A stretch of DNA of 64,000 bases, from contig JADKIC010000002.1 of NCBI GenBank assembly GCA_016721435.1, forward strand, positions 186,001 to 250,000, written 5' to 3'. Shown here one piece after another: positions 36,182 to 45,983 of this stretch. A program made the position numbers and the translations under genes. Origin of the DNA: Bacteroidota bacterium. GTDB lineage: Bacteria > Bacteroidota > Bacteroidia > AKYH767-A > OLB10. The notes under the pieces are model-generated. The model did no database searches and was not told the DNA's origin. It saw only the letters and a list, made by a program, of their open reading frames with translations. Each line of letters opens with the position of its first letter. Positions within the stretch are counted from its first letter, which is position 1.

Positions 36182-37519
36182 TATTGATTATTTGTGGGTA
36201 TATCCTTAGGCCGGGGAATTCCGGGCAGATAGATGGAGAGAATCCGAACTTTTTGTATACGTAATAAGCACCTCCAAAGTTCTGAATTATTTTGGCTGTT
36301 GCAGAGGAGATGGCCGCTCCGTAATTCCAAATTCAGGTACCAGCAAAATGTTCATAGTAATACTGGTGATGGCAGTGATCAGAATGATGATGTTGTATTG
36401 CCGCTGATGTCCGGTCATTTGGAGTAAAATGCCTACGGAACCGGTGATTGTACTAAAGAAATTACCAATGGTGAGGATGATTAATGCTGTACCGGCAGAG
36501 ATGAATTCATCCCCAAAGAGTGATAAAATCAGTTCGGGAAAGACGATAATAAGTAGTGTAAAAGGTAAAGTGGCATAAAAGAGTAATCGGGTAGAAGTGT
36601 AGATGGATCGCCGAAGTTTGGAGAGATCATTTTTACTATGGAATTCGGCAAATGTTGGTCCTTGAATGGCATTCATGGCCATCAGTACGACAGCTGAAAT
36701 GGCGGCTATTTTAAAAGCCGTATCATAAATTCCAACTTCAGCCTCGGTTCGGTAGATTCCTATAACCAAATTGTCTATCCAATTCAGAATAAAAAAAATA
36801 GAACCGGTAATCATCATCGGCAATGATTCGTTTACCATTTCTTTCCATGAACCGCTACTTTCCGGTAAGAGCGTTTCTGTGGGGTCGGCGCTGAATCTTC
36901 TCCAAGCTATCACATAAAAAAACAAGACAATTAAAGAGGAAAATAAGTAACCCATCGCAGGACTTATCGACAAGGAAGCATACCAACTAATAAGGATAAA
37001 GAGAACATTTAGAAGAGGGATAATTGCCCGAAACAAGGTAAATCCTATCATGTTTTTCATTCCCCGGAATGCAGAAGCATGAATATTGATGATCACAAAA
37101 GGGGCCAGGGCAAAGCACATCATCCTTAAATGTTGAGCCAGCTGTGGTTTTCCAAAGAGTTGAACCGCGATAAGGTCCGATGTAAAGTACAGGAGTGCAG
37201 ATAAGAGGAGGGAACTGAAAGTTGTAATTTTTAAAGCGGTCTGGAATGCTTTTTTTATCTCGTCGGGTCGATTTCCGGCTTTAGCGGCTGCTACCTTCCG
37301 TGTAAGTAGATTGTCAAGACCAAGTAATCCAAGTATAGAAAGTAATTGTAAAACAGTGAAAGACAAGGTAAAACTTCCCAATACTCCCGGGCCAAGTAAG
37401 CGTGCAACAGTAAAAACAAATAGGTATTGCGTGATGATCCCTCCCACCTTTACCGTAAGAGCGATACCGCTTTTTTTAAGGAGAAAGTTCGTGTCTTTTC
37501 GCGTATTCGGTATTTTCAT
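36171..37519 (-). CDS. Wzx-like polysaccharide flippase (frameshifted near the end)
   Basis: About 449 residues after repair. Twelve or more membrane segments, beginning FLLKKSGIALTVKVGGIITQ and LLGPGVLGSFTLSFTVLQLL, the pattern of the polysaccharide flippase (MATE/Wzx, PF01943/PF13440) family that moves lipid-linked repeat units across the inner membrane. One base is missing at CC 36319-36320 (plus strand); the repaired end is GITGAAISSATAKI and a tail with FGFSPSICPEFPGLRIY. The stop at 36171 lies inside the start of sulfotransferase 1. It is the first gene of the leftward operon. Confidence 0.85.
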
Positions 37520-38247
37520 TTTTCAGAGATGCAAATATCATTTTTTTCAGCCTTGCTTTCTCTGTTACTTATTCATTTCGGCAGGAGATATCAACCAGCA
37601 CAAATGAAAAAAGGAGCCGGATAATCAGGCCCCTTTTGGAACAAACGAAAAAATACAACTATCTGATATTTATTATGATAGAAAATTAAGGGCTGGTTTA
37701 ATCTGCTTTAATCGAGGTAGTATTAAAGGATTTTATTCTCTTTTGTTTTTATTAAGCGTTGTTGTAAGAGATGAAATTCAGTTGGCAATAGCGCTTTTTA
37801 CATTCTTGGATTAAGAAACTTTTCCGCAGCTTTACAGAGATGTTTAGTAGTTTTTTAAAGTGATTATAAATTGCAACCTCTGCAAAAATCATATAGTATG
37901 ATGTCCTAATAATTACCTTGATATTAAATTGTGGTAAATAGTTCGAATGATTTTACTTATAAAATTTTCGAAAGTATGTGTTGAATCAACGTCCATAAAG
38001 TAGATAGAAACAATCATAAAGTAGTACAGCGAACTGTTTACAATAGGCTATTATTTTTTTAACCATCTCTTAATATTCAAGACACAATCCGGTTTTAGTC
38101 ACATTAAGTTAATAGAATGATAATGTTTTAAACTGTACTTTCTACTTGTTGCCCCGTAGTTTTGCCGTTGGATTTTTATGATGGCTCATATTTAATTGTC
38201 GTCATACAGCAATCTGAAATCTAAACCAACAATTAAAAATAATACAC
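37520..38247. other. Long AT-rich gap with promoter signals, no gene
   Basis: 728 bp between divergent genes (Wzx flippase leftwards, EKYYIS protein 1 rightwards). Strongly AT-rich. It holds a possible hairpin at 37607-37637 (AAAAGGAGCC pairs with GGCCCCTTTT with one mismatch), the direct repeat CATAAAGTAG at 37994 and 38015 (21 bp apart) and a -7 box at 38157. No coding frame resembles a known family. Confidence 0.6.
38157..38164 (+). promoter_or_regulatory. -7 box TAGTTTTG for EKYYIS protein 1
   Basis: TAGTTTTG fits TAnnTTTG and lies 84 bases before the ATG at 38248. A -33 TTTG is not clear. This leaves a moderate-length leader. Confidence 0.45.
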
Positions 38248-40341
38248 ATGAAAAAACTATTACTGTTCCTGGCCTTTGTCATCATGGCGAAGTCAGGTTT
38301 TACGCAAAATGGACTGGAAGGAATAATTGTAGAGAAATACTACATTTCCAATGCGGCTGACGCAGCAGGAAGTGTTGGTGTGTTGCCAAGTGGTTCTACC
38401 ACTTATCGTATTTATGTAGATATGTTACCGGGATATACGTTTCAGGCTGCTTATGGCGTAGCAGGTCATGAATTGCGTTTTCAAACTACTACTTCATTTT
38501 TTAACAATGAAGATTTCGGATCAACCGTTCCAACATACAGTAAGAACAATTCGCTTTTTAACACCGTAATGCTCGATTCATGGTTACCAGGTGGAGCAGC
38601 TCACGCATTAAATCATGGTATTCTAAAATCAGAAGACAATGTTGCGGCAGGCGGTGCTACTGTTATCAATGCGAATGGAATTCTTGCCAATGCGGATCCC
38701 AACGCAGGTATTCCTCTTACCACACAGGATGGTCTTTATACCGGAACTCCTGCAAGTGTTACCGTACTCGGTTTCACACCGGCACAGTTAAGCGTGTTTG
38801 ATAATGTAAGTAATGCCGGTAACTTAATTTCTACCACTAATGCCTCTTGGGCAGTTTTAGGTGGTGCTTCAGGTCCTACTGCTGCGAATAAAGTACTGAT
38901 CGCTCAATTCACAACTAATGGTACTTTCTCCTTTAAGCTGAATGTGCAATTGGGTACTCCAACCCCGGGCGTTTCTCAGAATTTCGTTGCTGAAAATCCG
39001 GTGGGAAGTGAGATTCTTTTCCCGGGACTTATCTATCCTGCTCCTTCCAATCCAACTGCACTTGTTTCAATAGCAAGTAACACTGCTTTCCCTACATGTG
39101 CCGGAACAAGTGTAACGTTTACCGCTACACCAACTAATGGCGGAGCAACACCAACCTATCAATGGAAAAAGAATAATGCTAATGTTGGAACGAATAGTCC
39201 TACTTACACTTTAACCGGACTGAAAAATAACGATCAGATTAAATGTATCATGACATCAAGTATTGCCGGTGCTCTTAATAATCCTGCTACTTCCAATACT
39301 ATTACATCGTTGATAAATCCGGTTCCGGATGTATCAATTACAGCTGCTGGTCCAACTACTTTTTGTAACCAAGCAAATCTATGTACATTAACTGCACAGA
39401 ATGCAAGCGGATTGACTTTGCAATGGACTAAAAACAACAATAATATCTCCGGTGCCACCGGTGCCACATATGTGCCTACAACTAGTGGTACTTATAAGGT
39501 GAAAGCGACTACAATCAACGGTTGTACTGATTTATCTTCAGGTCAAGCTATTGTTGTAAATGCATTGCCTATAGCTACGAAAACAGTAACCGGTCCTACA
39601 ACTTTCTGTTCCGGAACCAATGCCTGTACGATCACGGCTAATGCCGGTGCAGGTTTAACCTACCAATGGACAAAAGGCGCTGCCTTAACACCCATTTCCG
39701 GCGCCACAGGAATTAGTTTTCAACCTACCACTTCAAATAACTACTATAAAGTTATTGTAACCAACGGCAATGGATGTACTAAAGCATCTCCTGCAACAGC
39801 CATTACCGTTAATACAACGCCTCCTGCAACGATTACTGCTCAGGGTCCACTCACTTTTTGTGCCGGTGACAGTGTGACATTAGTCGCTAACAGTGGTGCA
39901 GGTTTGACGTATCAATGGTTACGTGGTGTAAACAATATTGCCGGTGCTACAACCGGTTCTTACAAAGCAAAAATTGCCGGAACATATAAAGTGCAGGTAA
40001 CAAGTTCTGCTGGTTGTTCGAAATTGTCTACAGGTAAAAAAGTAGTCATCAATTGTCGCGAAGGTGTTGAATCAGAGGAAAATTATACCCTGAGTGTTTA
40101 TCCAAATCCTTCAACCGGTGCATTTACTTTGAATTATCTATCAGAGGACATCATTGATGCCAATGCCACTATTGCCATTGTAGATATGATGGGACGTGTA
40201 GTGTATTCAGAAGCAGTCGAAGTAATAGAAGGACAAATCTTCAAGCAAGTGAATATGGAAAGCCAATTTGCCGGTGGAGTTTACTTTGTAAGACTTCAGG
40301 TAGGTGAGAATAGCCTGGTATCTAAGTTGATTATTGAATAA
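38248..40341 (+). CDS. EKYYIS-domain protein 1 with four Ig-like modules and T9SS sorting domain
   Basis: 697 residues. Signal peptide about 1-20 (ends GFTQ). The N-terminal domain (about 21-275) is one of five paralogous copies in this region: VEKYYISNAADAA, LPSGSTTYRIYVDMLPGY, YGVAGHELRFQTTTSFFNNE, MLDSWLPGGAA, ILANADPNAGIPLTTQDGL, NKVLIAQFTTNGTFSF and GSEILFPGL. I do not recognise it. About 275-605 are four Ig-like modules, three with the pattern GPTTFC.....C.........W. Residues about 613-697 form a type A T9SS domain (LSVYPNPSTGAFTLNYL, GGVYFVRLQVG), so it is exported to the cell surface or outside. First gene of the region; the next paralogue follows after 58 bp. Confidence 0.8.
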   Translation: MKKLLLFLAFVIMAKSGFTQNGLEGIIVEKYYISNAADAAGSVGVLPSGSTTYRIYVDMLPGYTFQAAYGVAGHELRFQTTTSFFNNEDFGSTVPTYSKNNSLFNTVMLDSWLPGGAAHALNHGILKSEDNVAAGGATVINANGILANADPNAGIPLTTQDGLYTGTPASVTVLGFTPAQLSVFDNVSNAGNLISTTNASWAVLGGASGPTAANKVLIAQFTTNGTFSFKLNVQLGTPTPGVSQNFVAENPVGSEILFPGLIYPAPSNPTALVSIASNTAFPTCAGTSVTFTATPTNGGATPTYQWKKNNANVGTNSPTYTLTGLKNNDQIKCIMTSSIAGALNNPATSNTITSLINPVPDVSITAAGPTTFCNQANLCTLTAQNASGLTLQWTKNNNNISGATGATYVPTTSGTYKVKATTINGCTDLSSGQAIVVNALPIATKTVTGPTTFCSGTNACTITANAGAGLTYQWTKGAALTPISGATGISFQPTTSNNYYKVIVTNGNGCTKASPATAITVNTTPPATITAQGPLTFCAGDSVTLVANSGAGLTYQWLRGVNNIAGATTGSYKAKIAGTYKVQVTSSAGCSKLSTGKKVVINCREGVESEENYTLSVYPNPSTGAFTLNYLSEDIIDANATIAIVDMMGRVVYSEAVEVIEGQIFKQVNMESQFAGGVYFVRLQVGENSLVSKLIIE

Positions 40342-40399
40342 TTGTAAGTGTAGAATGGTATAGGTAAAGCAACTTGCATTGCCTAAAAAATTTAAATTG

Positions 40400-41497
40400 A
40401 TGTTAAAGCAATATATATTAATAGCCGGTCTGATCATGACCGGCTATTTTTCTCTCAACGCACAAAGTGGCCTGGAGAAAATTATTGTAGAAAAGTATTA
40501 TATCTCTACAGCTAAAGATACAGTAGGAGCAGATTCAACAGGTTATTTACCAATAGGCTCTGTTACCTATCGGATTTTTACAGATTTACAACATGTATAC
40601 AGGCTTCAGGCGGTATATGGAGTTCCGGAACATGAATTGAGAATTGAAACGACTACACGCTTTTTTAATTCTGCTATTGGTGATGGAAGGTCGGCCAATG
40701 ATATTCAACCATTGCTGTTAGTTAATGGCGCCCTTCTATTGGATAGTTGGGTTTCGGTTGGCGCAGCAACCGTTGATTATCTTGGAGTATTAAAAGCCGA
40801 TGATGATTCGGTAAAAAGTTATGCAGCGAAAAATATTCAGGGTATTTTAAAAAACAGCGATCCTGAAGCAGGCATACCTTTATCAGAGAAGGATGGTATG
40901 AAATATTTACGTTATCAGCCGGCTACACAATATTATAATCTGGAGCATGATCTCAGGATTTTTGAATACCAGTACAAAGATTCAATGAAGGGTTTGTTTT
41001 CAACACGTGATGGAGCCTGGGCAAGTTATGGTGGTTCTGTTGGTCCGCAACCGGAGAATCGTATACTTATTGCTCAACTTACTACTGATGGTGTATTGAG
41101 TTTTGAATTAAATATGCAGTTGGCCGTTCCGAATGGTGGAGTTGAAAAGTTCGTTGCCAGGAATCCCGGAGAGGGAGAAGTTGAAATTTCTGAATTGAGG
41201 TATTCCAGCTCACCTGACAATAAGGCTCCTGTCGTAACTTTGATAGGGCCGGATACGAAGAAGTTGACAAGCTCACAAACTATAGCCTTTACGGCCAATG
41301 CCAATGATCCTGATGGTAAAATTGTGGGGGTTGATTTTTACATCAATGATAAATTAGTGGCCACTGATACGGAATCGCCTTTTGTTTTTGACCATAAGTA
41401 TGACGGAAAAGGTGCTAAAGTTTCAGCCACTGCAATAGATGCTTTGGGTGCAAAAACCAGATCAGAAGACATCTTTCTACCGGCGATGAAAATGTAA
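40400..41497 (+). CDS. EKYYIS-domain protein 2 with Big-type Ig domain
   Basis: 365 residues from the ATG at 40400 (an upstream Met exists but leaves a charged N-terminus). Signal peptide about 1-22 (IAGLIMTGYFSLNAQ). The EKYYIS domain (about 23-268) has the same blocks as protein 1: IVEKYYISTAKDT, LPIGSVTYRIFTDLQ, YGVPEHELRIETTTRFFN, LLLDSWVSVGAA and RILIAQLTTDGVLSFELN. It is followed by a Big-type Ig domain (about 278-365: PVVTLIGPDTKKL, ANDPDGKIVGVDFYIND, SPFVFDHKYDG). No T9SS domain is visible; the C-terminus ends ...FLPAMKM. Thus it is exported but its anchoring is uncertain. It lies between proteins 1 and 3, same strand. Confidence 0.75.
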   Translation: MLKQYILIAGLIMTGYFSLNAQSGLEKIIVEKYYISTAKDTVGADSTGYLPIGSVTYRIFTDLQHVYRLQAVYGVPEHELRIETTTRFFNSAIGDGRSANDIQPLLLVNGALLLDSWVSVGAATVDYLGVLKADDDSVKSYAAKNIQGILKNSDPEAGIPLSEKDGMKYLRYQPATQYYNLEHDLRIFEYQYKDSMKGLFSTRDGAWASYGGSVGPQPENRILIAQLTTDGVLSFELNMQLAVPNGGVEKFVARNPGEGEVEISELRYSSSPDNKAPVVTLIGPDTKKLTSSQTIAFTANANDPDGKIVGVDFYINDKLVATDTESPFVFDHKYDGKGAKVSATAIDALGAKTRSEDIFLPAMKM

Positions 41498-41709
41498 TAG
41501 GATTGAAAATTAGCTTTTCTGCAATGTTAGGAAAATGTTAATTCAGCCTTCAGGTCTTTTCAATAACGAATTGTTAATCCAAACATAACGTATATACAAC
41601 CTCATTCCCATCTCATTTATTCAATTTTGCCCTTCATGATTTTATATCATCAGAAGGAGTCTGTGATGAATATTATCTAATGTATCGTCTTAACTTAAAA
41701 ATAGAAGTA

Positions 41710-42797
41710 ATGAGAAATTTAGTTTTAGTATTCGGCTTGCTTATTTGCAGTTGGAATCTGAATGCCCCAAAATGGTCTTGAAAATATTATTGTTGAAAAT
41801 ATTATATTTCAGACGGCAATGATACAATTGCAAATCTGGACGGTGGAGTTTTGCCGGTGGGTTCCGTTACCTATCGCGAGTATGTAGATATGTTGCCCGG
41901 TTATAAATTTCAGGTATGTTATGGTGTACCTACACATGAATTAAGAATTGAAACCACTACATTATTCTTTAATAATGAAGATCGCGGATCTACTTCTCCT
42001 AACTTCTCTTTTACAAACGCAGCCAAAAACACAGTGATGCTGGATTCCTGGTTGTCAGTAGGTGCTGCTTGTAACGGTTATATGGGAATTCTGAAAACGG
42101 ATGATGATGGTGTTGGCAATATTGTTAATAATTATACGCCTCAGGTATTACAAAACGCAGATCCTGCTGCCGGTATTCCATTAACACAGCAGGATGGCTT
42201 AATCGCCGGTACGCCGGAGGCATTTACTGAATTAGGAATTACAAATGAATTAGCCGTTTTTGATAATCAGAATGATGGAACAAATGGTCCTGTGTTTTCA
42301 ACATTCAATGGATCCTGGGTGGCGTTAAATGGTACTTATGGTCCTGATACAATCGAAAACAAAGTGCTGATTGCTCAAATTACTACAGATGGTACATTTT
42401 GTTTTCAAATGAATATTCAGTTGCGAACGCCTACTCCGGGCATTGTTGAGAATTATGTAGCGCTTAATCCAACAGGTACGGAGATTCTTTTTCCGGGATT
42501 GAACTATTGTTCTACTACCGGTAGTCCTGAATTTAAGTGGAAGAGCCTGCATTTAGCGTCTATCCCAATCCTTCATTTGATTTATTCAGCATGTGGATTT
42601 TTGCTTCCAGACAAGTCGGTCATTATAGTTACAGAATTTGTTCTTTAGATGGAAAGCAGATGTTCAGTAAAGATTTGGGAATACAACAATTGGACTTAAT
42701 GGAGAAAATTGATTTATCCTCTTTTGCTCCCGGGGTTTATTTGATAGAACTTTCATTGAATGGTCAAAAGACTACTCGTCGGGTAGTAAAAAATTAA
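41710..42797 (+). CDS. EKYYIS-domain protein 3 with T9SS sorting domain (three frameshifts)
   Basis: About 362 residues after repair. Errors: one extra C in 41765-41768, one missing A in 41796-41799 and one missing A near 42535. Repaired text: LICSWNLNAQNGLENIIVEK, VLPVGSVTYREYVDMLPGY, YGVPTHELRIETTTLFFNNE, TVMLDSWLSVGAACNGYMG, VLQNADPAAGIPLTQQDGL, NKVLIAQITTDGTFCFQMN and GTEILFPGLNY. Then, without Ig modules, a T9SS type A domain begins at EEPAFSVYPNPSFDLF and ends APGVYLIELSLNGQ and TTRRVVKN. This is the shortest version that keeps the sorting signal. Followed by the TonB-dependent receptor after 104 bp. Confidence 0.75.
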
Positions 42798-42901
42798 TTG
42801 AAAGAAATATAAAATAGATCATATCGATTGTTAATTTATAAAGGACGACAGCTTATCCAAATAGTCCTTTCATCGAACGCTCCTCTCTATTCACTTAGAT
42901 T

Positions 42902-45900
42902 ATGCAGAAATTTATAGTGCTTGTGGTATTGCTATTATCCCTTGGTGAATCCTTTGGTCAGGGTATTGTTCGTGGAAAAGTGACAGATAAGAATGGTGAA
43001 TCGCTTATTGGAGTGACGCTGGTTGTAAAGGGCAATACAGCTATAGGTGCAGCTACTGATCTGGATGGTAATTATAGTATTTCAGTGAAGGACAATGCGC
43101 CCTTCGTTTTAGTGGTATCCTATATTGGATTTAATACGCTTGAAGAATCCATTACACTTACCAACAATGCAGTAGTCATCAAGAATTTCACGATGCAATC
43201 ATCATCTGTTGAGGTGAAGGAAGTGGAGATATCTGCTAAAGCAGTAAAAGCGGCCGATTATTATATGGAGAATATGAAGAAGCAATCCTCGACGACCATC
43301 GACTATGTTTCTTCTGAAACGATTCGGAAAACCGGTGATAATAGTGTGACTTCTGCCATTTCACGAGTGACCGGTGTTTCAAATACTTCAGCGGGTTTTA
43401 TAACGGTAAGGGGTATAGGTGACCGTTATTTGAAGACATCAGTGAATGGTTCGGTGATTCCAACTTTGGATCCTTTTACAAATAATATTAAACTGGATTT
43501 TATTCCGGCGAACCTGGTAGATAATATCATCATTACAAAAACAGCTTCCCCTGATTTACCCGGAAGTTGGGCAGGGGCCTATGTTTCTATCGAAACAAAG
43601 GACTATCCTGAACAACTAACCGTCGCTGCAGAAACACAACTTGGCTACAATACGCAAAGTACCTTTCAAAATGTGTTGAGTGGGGAGAGAAGTAATACAG
43701 ACTGGCTGGGTTTTGATGATGGTTTTCGGGATCGGACACATGGTGGATTTATTGATTATGTGGCAAGACCTACACAGTTTCAGGAAATGGTTGCACTTGG
43801 GTTGGGTAATTTTTATTTGGGTTTAGGAATTACTCAAAGTTGGGATCCTACCTCACAAGCCGGTATAGATCTGTTTAAATTGGGTCTGTAGAATTGGGCC
43901 TCTTAGCACCCGCATTGATTAATGATCAGGCAGCATTTAATCAGGCTTTGAGTACTTATCAAACAGGGATTAGCGCTGGATGCATTCAGTACAATTAATA
44001 CACCTGCTTCAGAGCAGAATAAGAAATTCTCAAACACCTGGCTTATCGGTAAACGAAAGCACCGTTGAATTTTAGTCAGTCTTTTGGAATTGCGAATCAA
44101 ATTAAGACCGGAAAGGAAAGTGCACTAGGATTTTTATTTGGATTGAGATATGGAAGCAATGTTCAATATGACAGTGATGCAAAATTGAACCGCTTTAGGT
44201 TAGAAGGAAATACTTTTTATTCTACACAGGAATTTACAAAGGAAACCAATAACTGGAGTGCCTTGATGAAACTTTCTTATAAGATTAATCCGAACCACAG
44301 TGTAGGTGTTTTATTTATGCCAAATGTGGGGGGCTCAAATAATCTAAGAACGATAGTCGGTACAGGTATTTTTGAAGATCAACCGGATGCTATTTATTAT
44401 TCAAATGATCAGTTCTATGAAGAACGGCAACAATTGATTTATCAGGTAATGTCTGATCATTATCTGCCCTTTGCCAAGGCAAGAATTCATATGGATGCCT
44501 CTTATACCGATGGTAGCAGTGATATTCCGGATTTTAGAAGTTTGAGTACCTTCTTGTTGAATGGTCAGTTGCTGAGTGGTCTTGGAAATTTGCCGAATAC
44601 ACGTGATTATCGTTATCTGGGTGAGAATTTGTTTGATTCCCGTTTGTCAATTGAAATTCCTCTGGCGGAAAAACCGGGTAAAAGCCGAAAGATAAAAGTG
44701 GGTGGTGCCTACACTTATCTCGATCGTGAATTTAATCAGTTCGAATATATTTTAGGGGGAACGGATAGTAGTGGAAATATACTCACAGGTTCCTATCTGA
44801 TACCGGATAATAATATAGAAGCGTTTTTGAATCCTTCTAATTTCGGGGTGCAGTCATATGATTTTCAAGGATTGCCTAAGCGAAGATCCAATACAATTTA
44901 TATTGAAAATGATATTCCCGGGAACAGGACCATTGGCTATAGTGAAGTGATCGCTTATTATGCAATGATTGATTATAGTCTTTCTTATAAATGGCGCGCT
45001 TCCGGAGGCCTACGTGTAGAACATGCCGACATCTTTGCGGATATTTATGAATACGATAGATTGGGATATGCGCCGGCGATATTCAGGAAAAGCGGAGGGA
45101 GATAATTTTCTGGCGAATCCCGGTATCATTAAAGTCACAAAATTACTTCCCAGTCTGAACATCGTTTATAAGTATCGTGATGATGAATCAAAGTCTATAA
45201 ATGTTCGGGCAAACTATAGCCGTACAACAGCCTACCCAAGTATTCGTGAGATTACCGAGAATAATATTCTTGATTTTGAATTACGATCTACTGTCTTTGG
45301 TAATTCAACATTGAAACCTGCTGATGTAGATAATTTCGACTTGCGTTGGGAAGGATACTTTAAAAATGCCAGTAGCATATCCGTAAGTGCTTTTTATAAG
45401 AAGTTTAAAAACCATATTGAATTGTTGAATTTTAATGATGCGAACACCTGGACGAACGTAGATGACTCTTACGTGGTAGGATTGGAAGTAGAAGGGGTAA
45501 AGAAGCTTACAAAAAATTTGGAAATCCGGGCCAATGTTGCAGTTATAGAGTCAGAAACAAATGTGATTCTGAAAAGCCGAAAGGATGTAGATGGAGTCAT
45601 CGTGCTCACTCCTTATGATACACTAGTCCGTTCTATGTATGGTCAAGCTCCCTTCATTGTAAATGCTATTATCAATTATAATTTTGAAAAAAGCAGAGTG
45701 AATGTCGCCGTTTCTTATAATATTCAAGGGAAGCGACTGGTGATTGCTGCCACTGAGAATGTGCCCGATGTTTATGAAATGCCAAGAAATGTTATTGATT
45801 TTAAAATATCAAAGCAGTTGGGAAAACACTTTACTACTTCACTTACTGTTAGAGATATATTAAATCAGCCCGTACAACGCAGGTTTGAAACGGAAACAGA

Positions 45901-45970
45901 TGAGAAATTGGATTACGATAGCTATCGCTGGGGAACAAGCATCAATTTAGGTTTAACGTATAAACTGTAA
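42902..45970 (+). CDS. TonB-dependent receptor (four frameshifts)
   Basis: About 1,020 residues after repair. Signal peptide about 1-19. About 22-100 is a carboxypeptidase-regulatory-like domain (GIVRGKVTDKNGESLIGVTL, GAATDLDGNYSISV); about 110-250 is the plug (AISRVTGVSNTSAGFITVRG, RYLKTSVNGSVIPTLDP, IIITKTASPDLPGSWAGA). The rest is a large barrel ending SINLGLTYKL. Frame breaks are near 43887, 43975, 44056 and 45075; the repaired text joins VELGLLAPALINDQ, ALDAFSTINTPASEQNKK and KAPLNFSQSFGIANQI. No SusD-like gene is beside it. It sits between EKYYIS proteins 3 and 4, so it may import or display something released by, or bound to, them. Confidence 0.85.
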
Positions 45971-45983
45971 AATAAAAACGAAA

